This document shows, piece after piece, positions 60,250 through 64,000 of a stretch of DNA of 64,000 nucleotides (its first letter is position 1; each line of letters starts with the position of its first letter). A program made the position numbers and the translations under genes. This stretch comes from Acanthochlamys bracteata (lineage: Eukaryota; Streptophyta; Magnoliopsida; Pandanales; Velloziaceae). The stretch lies in contig CM034137.1 in assembly GCA_019914995.1 (NCBI GenBank), forward strand, positions 6,227,155-6,291,154. Direction: 5' to 3'. A model generated the notes under the pieces. It was not told the DNA's origin. It did no database searches and was given only the letters and a program-made list of their open reading frames with translations.

Positions 60250-60949
60250 ACTTGATTAAGGATTACGGCCAACGTGAGCAAATGACAGTTAATGAGAGCA
60301 TTGCGATATTCTACTTGACTTGTGCCTATACTTCTGGAATTAGATTCGCTCAAGAGATCTTTAATCAATTGGGAGAAAGAATTCACAAGCATATCCATAA
60401 GGTGATTGAAGCTATATTGCGATTAACAGCAGATTTCATAAACCACATTTCTAATACAATCAAGGCGCAATTTATCTCCATTCAAAAAACGTACAATATT
60501 TCTTTGGTTTCAAGGAAGCGATTAGTTTCTAATAATTTCTCATAACGTCATATAGAAGTAAATTATTTTTTTTCATTTTAGCATCGACTATTTAATTGTA
60601 GTATTATATTGGAGCTATCGACGAGACTCATATAAAGAGTATGACACTCAAAACATTCTCGTTGTCTGTGATTTCAACATGTGCTTCACATCTGTATTGA
60701 CTGGATAGGAAGAAAGTAAGCACGATGCTAAGATATCCAAGGAACCATTAAGTAAACTTTTCTCATCCATTAGGTAACAAATATTATAAGGTGGATACAA
60801 GTTGTTGACACTGAGAAAGTTATATGGCCGCGTATACAAGTGAAGTCATAAGATATCACCTCAATAACTTTCAACGTGCAGGCACAGCTCAGCTGTGGAC
60901 ATAAGAGGTTTAAAAGAAAATTTCAACTAAAAGTATTCTTCATGTAGAA
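60250..60949 (+). pseudogene. PIF/Harbinger transposase, 5' part (decayed)
   Basis: MTVNESIAIFYLTCAYTSG, then ERIHKHIHKVIEAILRLTAD, match the helical region before the DDE domain. IGAIDETHIK (about 60613) matches the conserved GAIDGTHI with the first catalytic Asp. KYYKVDTSC (about 60786) matches KYYLVDAGY with the second. SEVIRYHLNNF follows. Stops and frameshifts abound. The reading ends at the solo LTR that begins at 60950 and resumes at 62588. Confidence 0.7.
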
Positions 60950-61080
60950 TGTTGGAAATACAAGGATAATTTTGATGATAACAAAGAATTAAGAACTATG
61001 ATTTATATAAGACTAATAATCTGAAAATAAATCTGCAGGATTAGACAAACAAAGATCATTTAATTTACAGCAGACAAAAA

Positions 61081-61335
61081 CAGCCATCATACAGCCAACT
61101 GTTATGCTACTACATACTGGACAGAGGACAGCACACGGGACAGAGGATGCCACAGCCACATCACAGTCAGCTGCTCGACTGTTTGAAGCGGGACAGATAA
61201 CAGCATACGGGACAGAGGATGCCACAGCTAAATAACAGCCAACTGCTATGCTGCTACTGAAGCGGGACAAAGAACAACATACGGGACAGAGGATGCAACA
61301 GCCACATTACAGTCAGCTGTTTGGTTACTGAAGCA
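61081..61335. repeat. Tandem repeats of about 72 bp inside the solo LTR
   Basis: Units 61081-61152, 61153-61224, 61225-61298 and a partial fourth share CAGCC...ACAGYCARCTG and GCGGGACA...ACGGGACAGAGGATGC. They lie in the presumed U3, upstream of the TATA box, where repeats often act as enhancers. Confidence 0.85.
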
Positions 61336-61792
61336 TATGTAGACTTCTCTGTTTCGGGACAGACCCATATGTTCAACGGCAACGGAGTTTTCCTTGCCTT
61401 CAAAAATCACCTGCAATCACAACGGACTGAAGAACTTCAAACAGAAGATTTACAAAAGCAAAATCATCTTCACTTTCACACAAAAGGGAAGCTCAATAAT
61501 CAAGGAAAGAAAGCAGTCAAAGTGCTTAATCAGTCAAGCGGTCAACCCGCACTGCATTTATTATGGACATGTCATATCAACTCATCAGCTCACCGAGACT
61601 CAAACAGAAGCTTAGCTGAATTAAGCTTTCAACCGTTGGCAGCAAATTCAAATCTCTTCAACGCATTCAATGCAACGAAGACTTTGCACAAACACAGCTG
61701 AAGAACCTCTGGACAACACCACTTCTTCTCTGACGTAAAGAACCGAGCGCCAACAGTAACGTTCCTCAACGGCTCCTGCACCGGAAAGATGT

Positions 61793-61805
61793 TCTATAAA
61801 AAGGG
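61793..61805 (+). promoter_or_regulatory. TATA box of the solo LTR
   Basis: TCTATAAAAAGGG, centred in the LTR and followed by a purine-rich stretch; the probable boundary region between U3 and R. Confidence 0.55.
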
Positions 61806-62587
61806 AGTCACAGCAACAAGGAAACGTGGTGGAGAAATAGAGAAAAACAAGGAGAGAACAAAAAGAAAACAGAAGTAGAGAGAACCCAAGCAAAAACAGA
61901 GATATACAAGAACTCTACCACTCTACACAAAAACTCCCACTACCGGTCACGAACTTAACTACTCCACACAAACAAATCTTGCTGCAAATCATACTGAAGA
62001 AATCTCTCTCAGCAATCTCTCCGATCATCTCATCTGAATTACTGCTTAAACACTCAACATTCATGAGATAGATCCTGCACTCAATACTTGTTTATTTTTT
62101 TACAACTTGTCACTTACAGTGTAAAGGTGGTGCTGCATGCACCGGTGAAGGAAGCTCAGGTAGAGCTTGGTGTAAGCTCTTAGACCTTGTAATAGTGCTA
62201 GCAAATCAGCCAGGGGGACAGGCGTGTCCAGGAGGCTGTTAGGGGTTGTCTTGGCGAAGAAACCCGGTAGAGTATGTGTGCTTGGCGAAGCACTTCGCTC
62301 TAAGTGTATTTGTAGCTTATTAAAGGTCTAGTGAAGCTTTGGCTCTGGTGATAGAGCGACCGTGGATGTAGGCAAAGGGGTTTTGCCGAACCACGTTAAA
62401 TACCCTGAGCACTACTCTTTGTTACTTCTGTCAGTAAACACACTAACTCTTCTGTCTGCAGGTTACAGCATTGACACAGCCGGCTGTTAGCTCTCTGCCA
62501 GTAGGATAACAAATTTAACAAAAATTTTTATAGACTAACTCAATTCACCCCTCCCCTCTTGAGTTAATCTTGTAGGAATATCTAATA

Positions 62588-62745
62588 TAGAAGTTTATTG
62601 AATACATTTTTTGTGTGTAGTAAGGTCATTTTGTAATTTTAAAAATGTACCGAGCATTTTTAAATAATTTGAAATCCAACGGGATATTGTAACCACTACA
62701 ATGATGATTAATAATTTCATCAGGAAATAAGGCGTTTACTTGATG
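62588..62745 (+). pseudogene. PIF/Harbinger transposase, 3' part (beyond the solo LTR)
   Basis: FIEYIFCV (about 62592) corresponds to the family's VIERTFGV, with the position of the catalytic Glu. EIQRDIVTTTMMINNFIRK and stop (about 62670-62729) correspond to the C-terminal TQRDIV...HNFIRK. This is the piece missing from 60250-60949, placing the LTR insertion inside the transposase. Confidence 0.7.
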
Positions 62746-63646
62746 CATTCTCAATATTAGAACGTAAAGCTCCCATCAATGGCAAAAGCATCGTGCAGTA
62801 CGTCGAGTGAACGACCGATACAGTTAGATATTGATAAAAGCATTTTAGACAGGCATTACGTCACAATGATATTGCTATTGAAAATGTCCTATTTATGATT
62901 ATTCTTAACTAATGTGTGACTATTGTACTAATTCATCTACACAGCGATTAGATAGATAAATTTTTAATTATAAATATTAACTACTCTTTATAAATTATTT
63001 ATTCATTCTCTTGCAAATATTTAATGAGAAAAAGTACTCAAAAATAAAAATTTAGGTCAAGATGATTATTATTAAAAAATTCTAGGAATGATTTTGCTTG
63101 GATAAATCTATTATAGTATAATATAGTAACAAATCTTCTATTATGTAATTATCTTAAACAAGTATCTTATTAAAAAATTAATTTGAGTATTTATTTTATC
63201 AAAAAATATAGACAAAAAGTCAATTGGTTGATTAAATTATTTATTAAAAAAAATAACTATTACATAAAAACATAGACCCATAATTACATATATCAATCAT
63301 TGTATGCGAAAGACAATTCAATTCTTTATACAATTATTTAAATTAAAAAGCAATTTAACCAATTAGCACTCTCAAATATCTTTCTCCAAAAGCTCATTTT
63401 TTCACCAAAAATTGAAAGCTCCTCTTTTGTTCTTAAAAACTCATTTTCGGAAAACTTTTTTATTATACATCCCTTAGATTATGTTGGTGATGGGTTTAAC
63501 TAAAAAAACACTTCTGGGTTGATCCCCCACTAGTGGTATGTTTCATTTACCACCAAACTTAACTTTCTCTTTCCAGATTTTGAATTTGATATTTCATATA
63601 TTTCATATATTTCAATTACCGCTTCGAATTGACTGGATTTTAAATA
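62746..63646. other. AT-rich flank, nothing recognised
   Basis: Probably the 3' end of the Harbinger element followed by AT-rich DNA; its terminal repeat was not found. No coding sequence. Confidence 0.4.
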
Positions 63647-64000
63647 TGTTGGAACATGTGCCTAAGCAACTCAAGAGAGTAGTGATAAATTGAGTTATAA
63701 ACTAAAGTCTAACTTGAAAGGTTTTCGCATAACAACGACAAAGTAGTAGGTAAAGTAGCTAACTGATTAAGTTGCTAGTTTATTGAATATTTTTGTACAA
63801 GCAGACTTTGATATCCAGTTTGAATTAAGGCCCAAGCCTAACTAGTTTTTATTTTCTTCACCTTATCTTCACCTAATTTCTTCTTTTTCTTTCCCCTCCC
63901 GAGAGCAGCAGCTCTGCCCCGCGCCCATGTCTGATTGATTTTCCTTCACTACCAGCAGCTTTGCTTTCTGTTCTCTGGTGTCCTTCCTCATCTCGTTTGC
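63647..64000 (+). repeat. Possible start of another LTR (runs off window)
   Basis: TGTTGGAACATGTGCC at 63647 has an LTR-like start, and GGCCCAAGCCTAAC and a CT-rich then GC-rich tract follow. The other end is outside the window. It could instead be the 5' leader of a gene. Confidence 0.3.

Larger units (their letters stand above)
60950..62587 (+). mobile_element. Solo LTR of a copia-type element (1.64 kb) inside the Harbinger transposase
   Basis: Starts TGTTGGAAATACAAGG with GATGATAACAAAG close by, an arrangement typical of large copia (SIRE/Maximus-like) LTRs. It ends near ATTCACCCCTCCCCTCTTGAG and ATATCTAATA (terminal CA apparently mutated to TA). A perfect 5-bp target duplication, TAGAA, flanks it (60945-60949 and 62588-62592). 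No internal coding region or second LTR is present, as after LTR-LTR recombination. A TATA-like CTATAAAAAGGG (61794) fits its own promoter. Confidence 0.75.

Noticed and set aside
61081..61335. CRISPR-like array
   Set aside because: Repeats are contiguous 72-bp units without unique spacers, inside a plant LTR.

Overview
The window is plant nuclear DNA: intron-rich genes, AT-rich intergenic sequence, many LTR retrotransposons and MITEs, and plant-only families (DVL/RTFL peptides, a Nictaba/PP2-type lectin). From remembered family sequences, the deubiquitinase exons look closer to rice than to Arabidopsis UBP26, so a monocot is my best guess. That is an inference, and I name no species. Protein identities are by recognition, not database search.

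Layout. (1) About 2.46-16.67 kb, + strand: the last 11 exons of a UBP26/USP48-type ubiquitin-specific protease. Its 5' exons, including the catalytic Cys box, lie off the left edge. Its introns carry a Tourist-like MITE, a tRNA-related SINE-like segment, a 430-bp inverted-repeat element and several tandem duplications. (2) 16.7-22 kb: 3' flank, then a heavily decayed Ty1/copia element (about 19.9-21.96 kb). (3) 22.98-33.72 kb: two very small DVL/ROTUNDIFOLIA-like peptide genes on the minus strand, 10.6 kb apart. Between them are AT-rich repeats, an exon-bearing gene remnant (27.4-29.1 kb) and a three-exon PP2-like lectin gene on the + strand (30.68-32.58 kb). (4) 35.7-38.5 kb: a gag-only, probably non-autonomous copia-type element with two LTRs of about 0.56-0.59 kb. 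(5) 41.9-46.75 kb: a nearly full-length but frameshifted copia element on the minus strand with 120-bp LTRs, inserted inside an older AT-rich MITE. (6) 47-53.9 kb: intergenic DNA with MITEs and a tandem duplication. (7) 53.96-54.99 kb, minus strand: an intronless RSL1D1/L1-domain ribosome-biogenesis gene. (8) 55.09-62.75 kb: a transposon cluster. It holds an hAT-like MITE with an 8-bp target duplication, a 2.6-kb element with inverted arms of about 900 bp, and a decayed PIF/Harbinger element (Myb/SANT-like ORF plus transposase) whose transposase is split by a 1.64-kb solo LTR with a perfect 5-bp target duplication. (9) 62.75-64 kb: AT-rich, ending in a GC-richer stretch that may be the start of another LTR or gene.

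The host genes are independent units, not a pathway or operon. The ubiquitin protease acts on chromatin, the L1-domain protein in the nucleolus, the lectin binds glycans, and the DVL peptides affect organ growth. I see no CRISPR array, rRNA or intact tRNA gene. The most notable content is the paired DVL micro-genes, the long inverted-repeat element and the nested insertions, whose relative order can be read from target sites.
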